A stretch of DNA of 51,712 nucleotides. Origin: Micromonospora sp. AMSO31t. Lineage in GTDB: Bacteria; Actinomycetota; Actinomycetes; Mycobacteriales; Micromonosporaceae. The notes under the pieces are model-generated. The model saw only the letters and a program-made list of their open reading frames with translations. It was not told the DNA's origin and searched no databases. The stretch is from positions 1 to 51,712 of the forward strand of contig NZ_WBKT01000025.1 of the NCBI RefSeq assembly GCF_008868175.1. Direction: 5' to 3'. A program made the translations under genes and the position numbers. This document shows, piece after piece, positions 7,818 through 16,464 of the stretch. How positions within the stretch are numbered: position 1 is the first letter of the stretch; each line of letters starts with the position of its first letter.

Positions 7818-7891
7818 TCGGGGTGGCGGGATTTGAACCCACGGCCCCTCGCTCCCAAAGCGAGTGCGCTACCAAGCTGCGCCACACCCCG
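7818..7891 (-). tRNA. tRNA-Pro (anticodon TGG)
   Basis: This 74-nt cloverleaf has acceptor stem CGGGGTG/CACCCCG, D stem GCGC/GCGC, anticodon stem CTCGC/GCGAG with loop TTTGGGA (anticodon TGG, reads CCA), T stem GTGGG/CCCGC with loop TTCAAAT, and discriminator A. The CCA tail is not encoded. A TAGACT hexamer at 7903-7908 is a likely -10 for it. Confidence 0.97.
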
Positions 7892-8080
7892 TGGCGACGA
7901 AGAGTCTATGCCGTCCGGGCCCACCGGACGGTCACCGGGGCGTGCCACACGCCCAGAACGGCGAGGTGGCGGGGTCCCGGGCGGTGGGAAGCCGCCACCT
8001 CGCCGAACTGGTGGGAGCTGCGGGGTCTGGGGCGTGCGGCGCACCCGGGTACGCACTGCGCGTCCGGTTCCGGGATTCGG

Positions 8081-8086
8081 TAGGCT
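8081..8086 (+). promoter_or_regulatory. probable -10 box of tRNA-Gly
   Basis: TAGGCT matches the TANNNT pattern 32 bp before the tRNA start, which places transcription start near 8093. No convincing -35 is visible. Confidence 0.4.
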
Positions 8087-8117
8087 GTCGGGCGCGTCCC
8101 GCGAGAGCGGGGCGGTC

Positions 8118-8191
8118 GCGGGCGTAGCTCAATGGCAGAGCTTCAGTCTTCCAAACTGACGGTGCGGGTTCGATTCCCGTCGCCCGCTCCA
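8118..8191 (+). tRNA. tRNA-Gly (anticodon TCC)
   Basis: The cloverleaf has acceptor stem GCGGGCG/CGCCCGC, D stem GCTC/GAGC, anticodon stem TCAGT/ACTGA with loop CTTCCAA (anticodon TCC, reads GGA), T stem GCGGG/CCCGT with loop TTCGATT, and discriminator T. Here the CCA end is encoded (8189-8191), unlike the neighbouring tRNA-Pro. Confidence 0.97.
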
Positions 8192-8199
8192 CCCACGAA

Positions 8200-8235
8200 G
8201 GCCCAGGCGGACCGCATGATCGCGGCACCTGGGCC
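8200..8235 (+). terminator. terminator of tRNA-Gly
   Basis: A perfect 8-bp outer stem (GGCCCAGG/CCTGGGCC) with further pairing inside (CCGC/GCGG) begins 9 bases after the tRNA and is followed by a pyrimidine-rich run. Confidence 0.6.
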
Positions 8236-8395
8236 GTTCGCTTCTCTCCCTTGTCGGATCTTGCGTGCCATCGCGTGCCGTTCACCGGCGGCGTCTGCTC
8301 CTCTGCGAACTGGGGGCGACCGTATTGCCTTACGCGTCGTCGTCGGTCAGGACGGCTGGGAGAACCCGGGGGCACCCGGCCGCGTCAGTGCTGGC

Positions 8396-8920
8396 ATGAA
8401 GCTGCGCGCCGCGAGTCTCTTCGCTCTGGCCATCCTCGGCGTCGGCCTCGTCGTGGCCGTCGCACCGGCGCAGCCCGCCTGGGCCTGCTCGTGCGCCCTG
8501 CGCGCCGACCAGGAGGACGACCGCGCCGAGCTCACCGTTGTCGGCACCGTCACGGAGGTGACGGACAACGGGGTCACACTCGCGGTCGAGTCCGTCGAGA
8601 AGGGCGGCTTCGGGACAGGGGACACGCTCGGGCTGGGCGTGCGCCGCAACGAAGCCAGCTGCGGCTACGACTTCCGCGTCGGCACCCGGTACCGGGTGAA
8701 TGCGATCGGCGGCACCACCAGACTGTGTACCGGGATCCGCCCGTTGCCGGACACCTCATCCACGGCCGCAGCGGCCCCGATGTCTGCCGCGGCCCCGCTC
8801 GCTCCCGCGGGAACGCCGAGCCGTTGGTGGCTCGCGGCCGGTGCGACGCTCGCCGTCCTGGCCGCCGGAGTGGTGGCAGCGGCCCGGCGGCGTCGTCGAC
8901 CTGATCATGACACCGGCTGA
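8396..8920 (+). CDS. secreted CxC protein with C-terminal membrane anchor (TIMP/NTR-like)
   Basis: This 174-residue protein begins MKLRAASLFALAILGVGLVV, a clear Sec signal peptide of about 30 residues, and the predicted mature end falls at the Cys pair in AWACSCAL. Mature proteins beginning with CxC, followed by a short beta-rich domain with further Cys residues (ASCGYDF, TRLCTG), recall bacterial homologues of the TIMP/netrin module. An Ala/Pro/Ser-rich linker leads to a C-terminal helix (about 143-163) and an Arg-rich tail, so the protein is probably anchored with the domain outside. Function unknown. The ATG at 8396 is chosen because it begins the signal peptide. The 3' end overlaps the convergent gene by 16 bp. 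Confidence 0.75.
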   Translation: MKLRAASLFALAILGVGLVVAVAPAQPAWACSCALRADQEDDRAELTVVGTVTEVTDNGVTLAVESVEKGGFGTGDTLGLGVRRNEASCGYDFRVGTRYRVNAIGGTTRLCTGIRPLPDTSSTAAAAPMSAAAPLAPAGTPSRWWLAAGATLAVLAAGVVAAARRRRRPDHDTG

Positions 8921-9165
8921 GTGGCAGGGCCTCTGCTGCGGTGCAGCCACTCGGTGAGCCGCTCGATGGCCGCGGTGGCGAGGGCCGGCTCGGTCAGCCG
9001 GAGCAGTTCGTTCCGCAACTGCGCGGTCAGCTCCAGCTCCGGGGGCGGCGCCTCCCAGCGGTAGTTCCGCACGCTGGTTGCGGTGACGGCCGGCGGCACC
9101 GCCCCGGCCTCGCTGCGGGCTTCGATCATCGAGTCCTGGTGGTCGGTCCGGGCCGGGCGCCGCAC
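8905..9165 (-). CDS. conserved-looking small protein, unknown function
   Basis: This 86-residue soluble protein is convergent with the secreted CxC gene and divergent from the Hsp70-like gene. Residues 34-80 (YRWEAPPPELELTAQLRNEL onwards) are predicted amphipathic helices, with the look of a real folded protein rather than a shadow. I recognise no family. An internal ATG (residue 13, MIEARSEAG) is an alternative start. It has no signal peptide or membrane segment. Confidence 0.6.
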   Translation of the reverse strand: MRRPARTDHQDSMIEARSEAGAVPPAVTATSVRNYRWEAPPPELELTAQLRNELLRLTEPALATAAIERLTEWLHRSRGPATQPVS

Positions 9166-9190
9166 CTGGGTTTCCCGCGCTGCCCACCGC

Positions 9191-9219
9191 GGAACGAGGC
9201 GGCGCGGGCTGCGTACGAT
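9191..9219 (+). promoter_or_regulatory. candidate ECF-type promoter of the Hsp70-like gene
   Basis: GGAAC (9191-9195) is followed after exactly 16 bp by CGTAC (9212-9216), which resembles the GGAAC-N16-CGT pattern of extracytoplasmic-function sigma factors. An overlapping TACGAT (9214-9219) could also serve as a housekeeping -10. It lies 42 bp before the ATG at 9261. Confidence 0.4.
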
Positions 9220-9260
9220 GCGGGGCCGGACATCCCCTCGTCGGGTGGAGGTAGCGACGG

Positions 9261-12152
9261 ATGTCAGGCCAGCAGGACGGTTTCGCCCTCGGCGTGGACC
9301 TCGGCACCTCGAACACCGTGGCCGTGTTGCGCTGGCCGGACGGGCGTACCCGCCCGTTGCTGGTGGAGGGTCAGCCGATCCTGCCGTCCGGTGTGTACGC
9401 CGACACCGACGGGCGCCTGCACGTCGGGCGGGACGCGCTGCGGCTGGCCCACGCCGACCCCGACCGGTACGAGCCGAACCCGAAGCGCCGCGTCGACGAG
9501 CCGGAGGTGCTGCTCGGCGACCGCCGCCACACGCCGGCCGAGCTGCTCGGCGCGGTGCTGCGCGCGGTGGGTGAGGCGGCCGTCGGCGCGCTCGGTTTCC
9601 TGCCGCCCGCCGTGGTCACCTGCCCGGCCACCTGGGACGCGAACCGGCGGCAGGTGCTGGCCGAGGCGCTCGCGCTGGCCGGCTGGCCGTCGGCGGCCGA
9701 GCACACCCTGTCCGGCCCCATCCCGCCCGGGACCCGGCTGCTGCGCGAGCCGGTCGCGGCGGCGCGCTACTACACCGAGGTGCTGCGCCGGCCGGTGCCG
9801 GTCGGCGAGTCGGTGGCCGTCTTCGACTTCGGCGGCGGGACGCTGGACGTCGCCGTGGTGCGCAACGAGGGCGCGGACCCGTGGGGTGACTCCGGCTTCA
9901 CGGTGATCTCCTGCGGGGGTCTGGACGACCTGGGCGGGCTGGACCTGGACGCCGCCCTGCTCGCGCTGGTCGGCGAGCGGGTCGCCGCCACGCATCCCGG
10001 GCAGTGGGCGCGGCTGCGCGAGCCGGCCGACACCACGCAGTGGCGGGAGCGGCTGCAGTTCGTCGAGCACGTCCGGGGCGCGAAGGAGATGCTGTCCCGC
10101 ACCACGGCGGCGCCGGTGGCGGTGCCGGGGGTTCCGGCCGCCGTGTCGTTGACCCGCGCCGAGCTGGAGGGTGTGGCCACCCCGCTGCTGCGGCGGGCGG
10201 TCGCCGAGACCCGGCGGGTGGTCGGCGCGGCCGGGCTGACCCCGGAGCGGCTGGCCGGGCTGTTCCTGGTGGGCGGCTCGTCCCGGATCCCGCTGGCGGC
10301 GCGGCTGCTCCACGCCGAGCTGGGCATCGCACCGACCGTGCTGGAGCAGCCCGAGCTGCCCGTCGCCGAGGGCGCGCTGACCGACCTGCCGCTGCGGCGC
10401 GACCGCTCGGCCGCCCCGCCGTTGCCGCTGGCCCCGGTTGGCGCGGCCCCCGCCGGTCGGCCGGCCGCGGCCACCCCGGACGCCGGCCCGGCCGGCACCC
10501 TCCTCGACGCCGGCACGCCGCCGCTGCCCGCCGCGGACCGGCCGACCGCGGCCGACATGTCGCTCACCGTGGCGGACCAGCCGGACGGCACCACCGTCGC
10601 CGCCGGACAGAACGGCACGGCCGTCGCCCCGCACTCACCCGCCCCGGGTACGCGGGCTCCTGCCCTGCCGCCGTACGGCTCGCCGGCGGGCGTACCCCCG
10701 CAGGGGCCCGGGATCCCGCACCAGCCGGGCGGGTGGCCGGGCTGGCCCGGCGTACCCGGGAACGGGACGCCCGGGTCGGTGGCCGCGCCGGCCGGCGGGG
10801 GCCGGCGGCGACGGGCCCTGTGGATCTCGGTCGGGGCGGTGGCCGCCCTGGCCGGGGTGCTCACGGCGACCGTCCTCTACCTCACCCGGGACCGCCACCC
10901 GGAGCTGGACTTCCAGGCGTTCGGCAAGGGCATCCGGGTCGCGGGTGCCAGCGAGCGGCCGGCGGAGATGTTCACGGCGGTCGCGGGCGACCGGGCCTAC
11001 CTGGCCTATCCGCGCGAGGACGATCGGCTGGCGGTGGTGGCCGTCGAGGCGGGCACCGGCAAGAAGCTCTGGACCGGGGAGAGCGCCACCACGGCCGATC
11101 AGTGGGCCGGAGTGGTCGCGCTGCCCGGCGCCGTGGCGCTGCTCGCGGACGCCGCGGGCAGCAGCACCCCACGCCAGCTCGAGGTGCTCGACGGCGGGTC
11201 CGGCAAGCCGCGCTGGCAGCACACCGTGCACGGGGACGACCAGATGTTCGTCGGCAGGGACGTGGTGGCGCTCACCGACCGCGAACGGAAGCGGCTCGTC
11301 GGGCTCAAACTGAGCAGCGGCGACGAGAAGTGGTCGCTGAACGACCTCACCGACGAGTACGGCAACAGCCGCACCAGCGTGCACCCGGTGACCAGCGACG
11401 AGGCGGTGTCCGGCCCCGGGTACGGCGACGGTTCGCCCCGCGACCCGGAGCAGGGCCCGGTCGAGCAACTCGTGCAGGTGAGCGCCGACAAGTCGGTGCG
11501 GCTCATCGACCTCGGCTCCGGCGGTGAGGTCCGCCGCTGGAAGGCCGTGGCCGAGCCGGACGACCTGGTCGCCGCCCACGACGACCGGCTCTACGTGGCG
11601 GGCGACGACGGGCGGCTGCTCGCCTACGACCTGGGGAAGCAGGCGCAGCCGAGCGTGCTCTACCGGGCCGAGGACGACGACCGGCGGGCCAAGGCGCTGG
11701 CGCCGTGCGGGGAGCACCGGGCCTGCCTGCTGGAGGTGACCGGCTCCGACGACGAGACCGCGCAGGTGGTGGCCGCGCAGGAGGGCCAGGGCGCCAAGAA
11801 GTGGGCGGCGCCCGGCATGACGCAGCTCGTGCCGGTGGGCGAGCGGGTGCTGGCCCGGCGGATCTACCCGGAGCCGGCGGCGACGCTCTTCGCGGCGGAC
11901 GGGAGGCGGGTGCTCGACGCCGAGGACGGGGTGGCCGTCCGGGTCGACGCCGGCAATCTGCTGCTCTTCGCCGACCCGCTGGGCAGCGGGGTGGACGACC
12001 GGAGCGTGGCCGGCGTGGGCGCCGAGTCGGGCAAGCTGGTCCAGCTCGGTGAGCTGAAGGACGTCCGGGGCGACTCCTGCTCGTGGAACACCCAGGTCGT
12101 CGCCTGCGGCTCCGAGCAGGACTTCGTGCTCCACCGCTTCGTCACGGAGTAG
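9261..12152 (+). CDS. membrane-anchored Hsp70-like ATPase fused to a PQQ-like beta-propeller
   Basis: This 963-residue fusion has four parts. Residues 1-375 are an Hsp70/actin-fold ATPase with phosphate-1 motif GVDLGTSNT (11-19), phosphate-2 motif DFGGGTLDV (189-197) and adenosine motif LVGGSSRIP (336-344). Residues 380-515 are a Pro/Ala/Gly-rich linker. Residues 519-541 are one transmembrane helix after a basic GGRRRR stop. Residues 545-963 form a repeat domain with PQQ/quinoprotein-like blades (for example AGTGKKLWTGE, LDGGSGKPRWQH, GDEKWSL). There is no substrate-binding domain of canonical DnaK. Topology would put the ATPase in the cytoplasm and the propeller outside. The ATG 9261 has GTGGAGG about ten bases upstream. 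The stop overlaps the convergent synthetase gene by 11 bp. Confidence 0.85.
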   Translation: MSGQQDGFALGVDLGTSNTVAVLRWPDGRTRPLLVEGQPILPSGVYADTDGRLHVGRDALRLAHADPDRYEPNPKRRVDEPEVLLGDRRHTPAELLGAVLRAVGEAAVGALGFLPPAVVTCPATWDANRRQVLAEALALAGWPSAAEHTLSGPIPPGTRLLREPVAAARYYTEVLRRPVPVGESVAVFDFGGGTLDVAVVRNEGADPWGDSGFTVISCGGLDDLGGLDLDAALLALVGERVAATHPGQWARLREPADTTQWRERLQFVEHVRGAKEMLSRTTAAPVAVPGVPAAVSLTRAELEGVATPLLRRAVAETRRVVGAAGLTPERLAGLFLVGGSSRIPLAARLLHAELGIAPTVLEQPELPVAEGALTDLPLRRDRSAAPPLPLAPVGAAPAGRPAAATPDAGPAGTLLDAGTPPLPAADRPTAADMSLTVADQPDGTTVAAGQNGTAVAPHSPAPGTRAPALPPYGSPAGVPPQGPGIPHQPGGWPGWPGVPGNGTPGSVAAPAGGGRRRRALWISVGAVAALAGVLTATVLYLTRDRHPELDFQAFGKGIRVAGASERPAEMFTAVAGDRAYLAYPREDDRLAVVAVEAGTGKKLWTGESATTADQWAGVVALPGAVALLADAAGSSTPRQLEVLDGGSGKPRWQHTVHGDDQMFVGRDVVALTDRERKRLVGLKLSSGDEKWSLNDLTDEYGNSRTSVHPVTSDEAVSGPGYGDGSPRDPEQGPVEQLVQVSADKSVRLIDLGSGGEVRRWKAVAEPDDLVAAHDDRLYVAGDDGRLLAYDLGKQAQPSVLYRAEDDDRRAKALAPCGEHRACLLEVTGSDDETAQVVAAQEGQGAKKWAAPGMTQLVPVGERVLARRIYPEPAATLFAADGRRVLDAEDGVAVRVDAGNLLLFADPLGSGVDDRSVAGVGAESGKLVQLGELKDVRGDSCSWNTQVVACGSEQDFVLHRFVTE

Positions 12153-14025
12153 CGCCCAGGTCGCGGAAGACCGCCAGCGCCGACGGGTCCTCGATGGTCG
12201 GCGGCACCGGCTCGTCCCGCCCCTCGACCAGCCCGCGCATGGTCCGGCGAAGGATCTTCCCGGAGCGGGTCTTGGGCAGCGCCGGCACCACGGTCACCCG
12301 GCGGAACGCGGCCACCGGCCCGATCCGCTGGCGGACCAGGGCGACCAGCTCACCGGCGAGCGCGTCCGGGTCCGCACCGGCGCCGGCCTTGAGCACCACG
12401 TACCCGCTGGGCACCTGCCCCTTGAGCGGGTCGGCCACGCCGATCACCGCGCACTCGGCAACCGCCGGGTGCGCCGCCAGCACCTCCTCCATGGCCCCGG
12501 TGGAGAGCCGGTGCCCGGCCACGTTGATCACGTCGTCGGTGCGGCCCATCACGTAGAGGTAGCCGTCGTCGTCGAACCGGCCGCCGTCGCCGGTCAGGTA
12601 GTAGCCGGGGAAGGCGGTCAGGTAGGAGCGGACGTAGCGCTCGTCGTCGCCCCACAGGGTGGGCAGGCAGCCGGGCGGCAGGGGCAGCCGGATGACGATC
12701 GAGCCGTCGGTGCCCGCCGGGACCTCCTCCCGGCCGCCGCCGTCGACCACCCGGACGTCGTACCCGGGGACGGGCACCGACGGGGAGCCGGGCTTGATCG
12801 GCAGCGGCTCCAGGCCGCGCGGGTTGGCCGCGACCGGCCAGCCGGTCTCGGTCTGCCACCAGTTGTCCACCACGGGCACGCCGAGCCGCTCCCCCGCCCA
12901 CGCCCAGGTGTCCGGGTCGAGCCGCTCACCGGCCAGGAACAGGGTGCGCAGGCTGCTCAGGTCGTGCCCGGCCAGGAGGGCGCCGTCCGGGTCCTGCCGG
13001 CGGATCGCCCGGATCGCGGTGGGGGCGGTGAACAGGGCGGCCACCCGGTGCTGGGCGACCACCCGCCAGAACGCCCCGGCGTCCGGGGTGCCGACCGGCT
13101 TGCCCTCGTAGAGCACCGTGGTCGCGCCGGTGAGCAGCGGCGCGTACACGATGTAGGAGTGGCCGACCACCCAGCCCACGTCGGAGGCGGCCCAGAAGAC
13201 GTCGCCCGGCTCGATGCCGTAGACGTTCCGCATCGACCAGCGCAGCGCCACGGCGTGCCCGCCGTTGTCCCGGACCACGCCCTTGGGCCGGCCGGTGGTG
13301 CCGGAGGTGTAGAGGACGTAGAGCGGGTCGGTGGCGGCCACCGGCACGCACTCCACCGGCTCCGCGCCGGCCATCGCCTCGTCCCAGGTCAGATCGCGGC
13401 CGGCGACCAGCGGAGCGGGCTCCTGGGGGCGCTGCACGATCACGCAGTGCGCCGGGGCGTGGGTCGCCTCGTCCAGCGCGGCGGCGAGGATCGGGTGGTA
13501 CGGCACCACCCGGTCCACCTCGATGCCGCAGGAGGTGGCGACCACCACGGTCGGCCGCGCGTCGTCGATCCGGACGGCCAGCTCGTGGGCGGCGAAGCCG
13601 CCGAAGACCACCGAGTGGACCGCGCCGATCCGGGCGCAGGCCAGCATGGCGATCACCGCCTCCGGCACCATGGCCAGGTAGAGCAGCACCCGGTCGCCCC
13701 GACCGACGCCGAGCCGGCGCAGCGCACCGGCGAACCGGGCGGTCTCGGCGAGCAGCTCGGCGTAGGTGAGGGTGCGGACCGTGCCGGTGACCGGGCTGTC
13801 GTGGATCACCGCGGGCTGGTCGCCCCGGCCGGCGGCCACGTGCCGGTCGAGGGCGTTGTGGCAGGTGTTCAGCTCCCCGTCCGGGAACCACCGGAACAGC
13901 GGCGCGGCGCTGTCGTCGAGGATCCGCTCCGGCGCCCGGTGCCAGTCGAGGTCCGCCGCGGCCTCCCGCCAGAAGCCGGTCGGGTCGGCGATGCTCCGCT
14001 CGTACGCTGATCGATACGCGCCCAT
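12142..14025 (-). CDS. acyl-CoA synthetase, propionyl/acetyl-CoA ligase (PrpE-like)
   Basis: This 627-residue AMP-forming ligase activates a short carboxylate to its CoA thioester through an acyl-adenylate. The P-loop YTSGTTGRPKG is at 239-249, followed by the DNWWQTETGWP A5-type motif and the YLTGDGG and GRTDDVINVAGHRLS motifs. The catalytic lysine is near residue 590 in TRSGKILRR. Residue pattern (HRLSTGAMEE rather than HRIGTAEIE) and length favour propionyl-CoA synthetase over acetyl-CoA synthetase; butyrate or acetate cannot be excluded. I choose ATG 14025 (MGAYRSAYER) because it matches the family N-terminus; a longer frame reaches 14268 but adds unlike sequence. Confidence 0.88.
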   Translation of the reverse strand: MGAYRSAYERSIADPTGFWREAAADLDWHRAPERILDDSAAPLFRWFPDGELNTCHNALDRHVAAGRGDQPAVIHDSPVTGTVRTLTYAELLAETARFAGALRRLGVGRGDRVLLYLAMVPEAVIAMLACARIGAVHSVVFGGFAAHELAVRIDDARPTVVVATSCGIEVDRVVPYHPILAAALDEATHAPAHCVIVQRPQEPAPLVAGRDLTWDEAMAGAEPVECVPVAATDPLYVLYTSGTTGRPKGVVRDNGGHAVALRWSMRNVYGIEPGDVFWAASDVGWVVGHSYIVYAPLLTGATTVLYEGKPVGTPDAGAFWRVVAQHRVAALFTAPTAIRAIRRQDPDGALLAGHDLSSLRTLFLAGERLDPDTWAWAGERLGVPVVDNWWQTETGWPVAANPRGLEPLPIKPGSPSVPVPGYDVRVVDGGGREEVPAGTDGSIVIRLPLPPGCLPTLWGDDERYVRSYLTAFPGYYLTGDGGRFDDDGYLYVMGRTDDVINVAGHRLSTGAMEEVLAAHPAVAECAVIGVADPLKGQVPSGYVVLKAGAGADPDALAGELVALVRQRIGPVAAFRRVTVVPALPKTRSGKILRRTMRGLVEGRDEPVPPTIEDPSALAVFRDLGATP

Positions 14026-14167
14026 CCCGTCATGCTGGCCGCGCGCCCGGGCCGGCGCAACGGCCCATCGGGTCGGCGCGCCGGAAGGGCGCCCCGGCTC
14101 GGTGAACGGCCCGGCCCGCCGGTGCGGTCCCCGTTTCCGCCCGGCCCGCCAGGGGTACGGCTGGCAC

Positions 14168-14419
14168 ATGGAGACGAACACGAAGGCGTACCTGGTGGGC
14201 GGTCCCCGGGACGGCAGCAGCCAGGACGCGGGTGACCAGGCCCTGTTGGAGATCGAGATCGACGGCATGATCCACCGCTACATCCGCACCACGAAGCAAC
14301 ACGACGGGGGCACCGTCTACAACTACGACGGGATGGTGGCCCCGGGTGGCGGCGAGCCGGGCGTCGAGGACCCGGCGGCGCGGGTCGCCTCCCCGAAGGC
14401 CGACGCCGAGGGGCAGTGA
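14168..14419 (+). CDS. small conserved-type protein, unknown function
   Basis: This 83-residue soluble protein starts at ATG 14168 (METNTKAYLVGGPRDGSSQD). The first 55 residues look structured (ALLEIEIDGMIHRYIRTTKQ, then TVYNYDGM) and the last 25 are Gly/Pro/Ala-rich. Short proteins with the YLVGGPRDG opening and a Tyr-rich middle are frequent in actinobacteria, but I know of no function. It is divergent from the acyl-CoA synthetase gene (gap 142 bp) and ends before a GC-rich hairpin. The ribosome binding site is weak. Confidence 0.65.
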   Translation: METNTKAYLVGGPRDGSSQDAGDQALLEIEIDGMIHRYIRTTKQHDGGTVYNYDGMVAPGGGEPGVEDPAARVASPKADAEGQ

Positions 14420-14522
14420 CCGCTCAGCCCACCGGGCGACGGATGAACCGCGCCCGGCCGGGTAATGCGAGCGCCGTCCTGGTGGAGTGACGACCGGCGT
14501 CGCGGCGTTCCGCGACCGGGCG

Positions 14523-14556
14523 CGCGGGCGGGCGGCGGACAGCCGCCCCGCCCGCG
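14523..14556. terminator. bidirectional hairpin between convergent genes
   Basis: A 10-bp stem (CGCGGGCGGG/CCCGCCCGCG) continues inward as CGGC/GCCG and lies between the 83-residue protein gene and the convergent membrane protein gene. There is no T-tract. Confidence 0.5.
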
Positions 14557-14567
14557 GCCACGGCGGG

Positions 14568-15098
14568 TCAGTTGCCCGTCACCCAGTTCCAGGCGGAGAC
14601 CACCCACTCGGTCTGCTGGAGGTAGGCCACCCCCACGCCGGCCAGGAAGAACGCGGTCACCAGGTGCGCGCCGCGGGCGCTGCGCCGCACCCGGCCGAGC
14701 TGCCGCTCCAGGACCAGCCGGCCGAGCAGGCGGGCCAGGGCGAACAGGCCGGTCGCGGTGAGCAGGCTGAGCACGAAGGTGAGCAGCGGGGCGGTCAGGT
14801 CGCCCCGGCCGGAGATCGCCCAGACGCCCCAGCAGACGAAGGCGAACAGCGCGCCGGCCGCGCTCCACTCCCCGCCCTTGCGGAGCTGGGCGACATGCCA
14901 GCCCATCGGCCGGCGGGGGGCCGACTCGGCCGTCCAGTCGTTCGCGTCGACGGCGGGGAACGGCTCGGTCCGGGGCGTACGGGACTGGCCGACCGCCGCG
15001 ACGCCGCGCCGGAACGCGTCCCGCTGCGGGGGCACCACGGCGGGCTGCGGCGGCACCTCGACCGTCCGCTCGGCCCACGGTTGTGTCTGGTCCGCCAT
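14568..15098 (-). CDS. four-helix membrane protein, unknown function
   Basis: This 176-residue protein has a long Pro/Ala-rich cytoplasmic N-terminus (about 1-75) and then hydrophobic helices at about 80-97 (GALFAFVCWGVWAI), 103-125 (LLTFVLSLLTATGLFALARL) and 147-160 (LVTAFFLAGVGVAYL), with a short, partly hydrophobic C-terminal tail. ATG 15098 is preceded by GGAGGACACGAG, a strong site. I recognise no catalytic motif. It is divergent from the Eis-type acetyltransferase gene with a 99-bp gap. Confidence 0.75.
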   Translation of the reverse strand: MADQTQPWAERTVEVPPQPAVVPPQRDAFRRGVAAVGQSRTPRTEPFPAVDANDWTAESAPRRPMGWHVAQLRKGGEWSAAGALFAFVCWGVWAISGRGDLTAPLLTFVLSLLTATGLFALARLLGRLVLERQLGRVRRSARGAHLVTAFFLAGVGVAYLQQTEWVVSAWNWVTGN

Positions 15099-15197
15099 CT
15101 CGTGTCCTCCCCCTCGACCGACGCCGGCCACGGTTCCGAGGGTAGCGAGCCGGCAAATAGGGTGACGACCGCGAACGTGATGGGTTAGACACACCCG

Positions 15198-16418
15198 ATG
15201 ACGGACGCGCTGGTTCCCCGGGCCGATGACTTCGACGAGATCTCCGCGCTGCTGGCGCTGGCCTTCCACGGCGGCTTCGACCCCGAGCTGGTGGAGGTCG
15301 AGCGCGGGATCTTCGAACCGGACCGGTCGCTGCTGGTCCGCGACCGCGGGACCGCCGTCGCACACGCGGCCGCGTTCAGCCGCGAGCTGGCCGTGCCCGG
15401 GGCCAGCGTGCCGGCCGCGCACGTGACCATGGTCTCGGTCGCGCCGACCCACCGCCGGCGCGGGCTGCTCACCGGGCTGATGCGCCGGCAGCTCCGGGAG
15501 ATCCGCGACGCCGGCCGGGAGCCGCTCGCGGTCCTCTGGGCCAGCGAGGGCCGGATCTACCCCCGGTTCGGCTACGGCCTGGCCGCGCAGCGGCTCGTCC
15601 TGGCCGGCGACACCGCCGGGCTGCGCCTGCCGGACCCGACGCCCGACGAGGGCACCCTCCGCCTGGACCTACCGGCGCCGCACCGGGCCGAGCTGGCCCG
15701 GCTGTACGAGCGGGTGCGCGCCGACCGCCCCGGCTGGTCGGGCCGGGACGAGCGCTGGTGGGACTACGTGCTGGCCGACGTGAAGGGGCTGCGGGGCGGC
15801 GCCACCGAGCGCCGGGTGCTGCTGCACGAGGGGCCCGACGGCCTCGACGGGTACGCGCTCTACCGGACGAAGGAGGAGTGGGCCAACGCCGGTCCGCGCG
15901 CCGAGGTCCAGGTCGGCGAGGTGGTGGCGGCGCGGCCGGAGGCGTACCTGGCGCTGTGGCGGTTGCTGCTCTCCATCGACCTGACCCGCCGGGTGTCCTT
16001 CCCGATCGCCGCCGTGGACGAGCCGCTGTTCCGGCTGGTGGACGAGCCGCGGCAGCTCGGCGCCCGGCTCGCCGACGCCCTCTGGGTCCGCGTCGTGGAC
16101 GTGCCGGCCGCGCTGGCCGCCCGCCGGTACGCCACCGACGTCGACGTCGTGGTCGAGGTCACCGACGACCTGCTGCCGGAGAACAGCGGCCGGTGGCGGC
16201 TGGTCGGCGGCCCGTCCGGGGCGGAGTGCACGGCCACTTCGGCCCCGGCCGCGCTGGCGTGCGACGTCCGCGCCCTCGGCGAGCTCTACCTGGGCGGCAC
16301 CGGCCTGGCCGCGCTCACCGCCGCCGGCCGGGTGCGGGAACTGGTCCCGGGAACGGCGGCGGCGACGGCCCCCGCGCTCGGCTGGCACCGCGCGCCCGCT
16401 CCCATGGAGGTTTTCTGA
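15198..16418 (+). CDS. Eis-family GNAT N-acetyltransferase
   Basis: This 406-residue protein has the Eis (enhanced intracellular survival) architecture. An N-terminal GNAT domain includes the acetyl-CoA loop VSVAPTHRRRGLLTGLM (about 80-96) and EGRIYPRFGYG (about 115-125). It is followed by a second GNAT-like domain and a C-terminal sterol-carrier-like domain. The protein ends in Phe, as expected because the C-terminal carboxylate is catalytic in Eis. Homologues acetylate amines of aminoglycosides, peptides or lysine side chains; the natural substrate here is unknown. ATG 15198 has no clear ribosome binding site. Confidence 0.85.
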   Translation: MTDALVPRADDFDEISALLALAFHGGFDPELVEVERGIFEPDRSLLVRDRGTAVAHAAAFSRELAVPGASVPAAHVTMVSVAPTHRRRGLLTGLMRRQLREIRDAGREPLAVLWASEGRIYPRFGYGLAAQRLVLAGDTAGLRLPDPTPDEGTLRLDLPAPHRAELARLYERVRADRPGWSGRDERWWDYVLADVKGLRGGATERRVLLHEGPDGLDGYALYRTKEEWANAGPRAEVQVGEVVAARPEAYLALWRLLLSIDLTRRVSFPIAAVDEPLFRLVDEPRQLGARLADALWVRVVDVPAALAARRYATDVDVVVEVTDDLLPENSGRWRLVGGPSGAECTATSAPAALACDVRALGELYLGGTGLAALTAAGRVRELVPGTAAATAPALGWHRAPAPMEVF

Positions 16419-16464
16419 CGTCCGGCACCTGCCGCGTGCTGCGCCGCGCCGGTACGGTCGGGTG

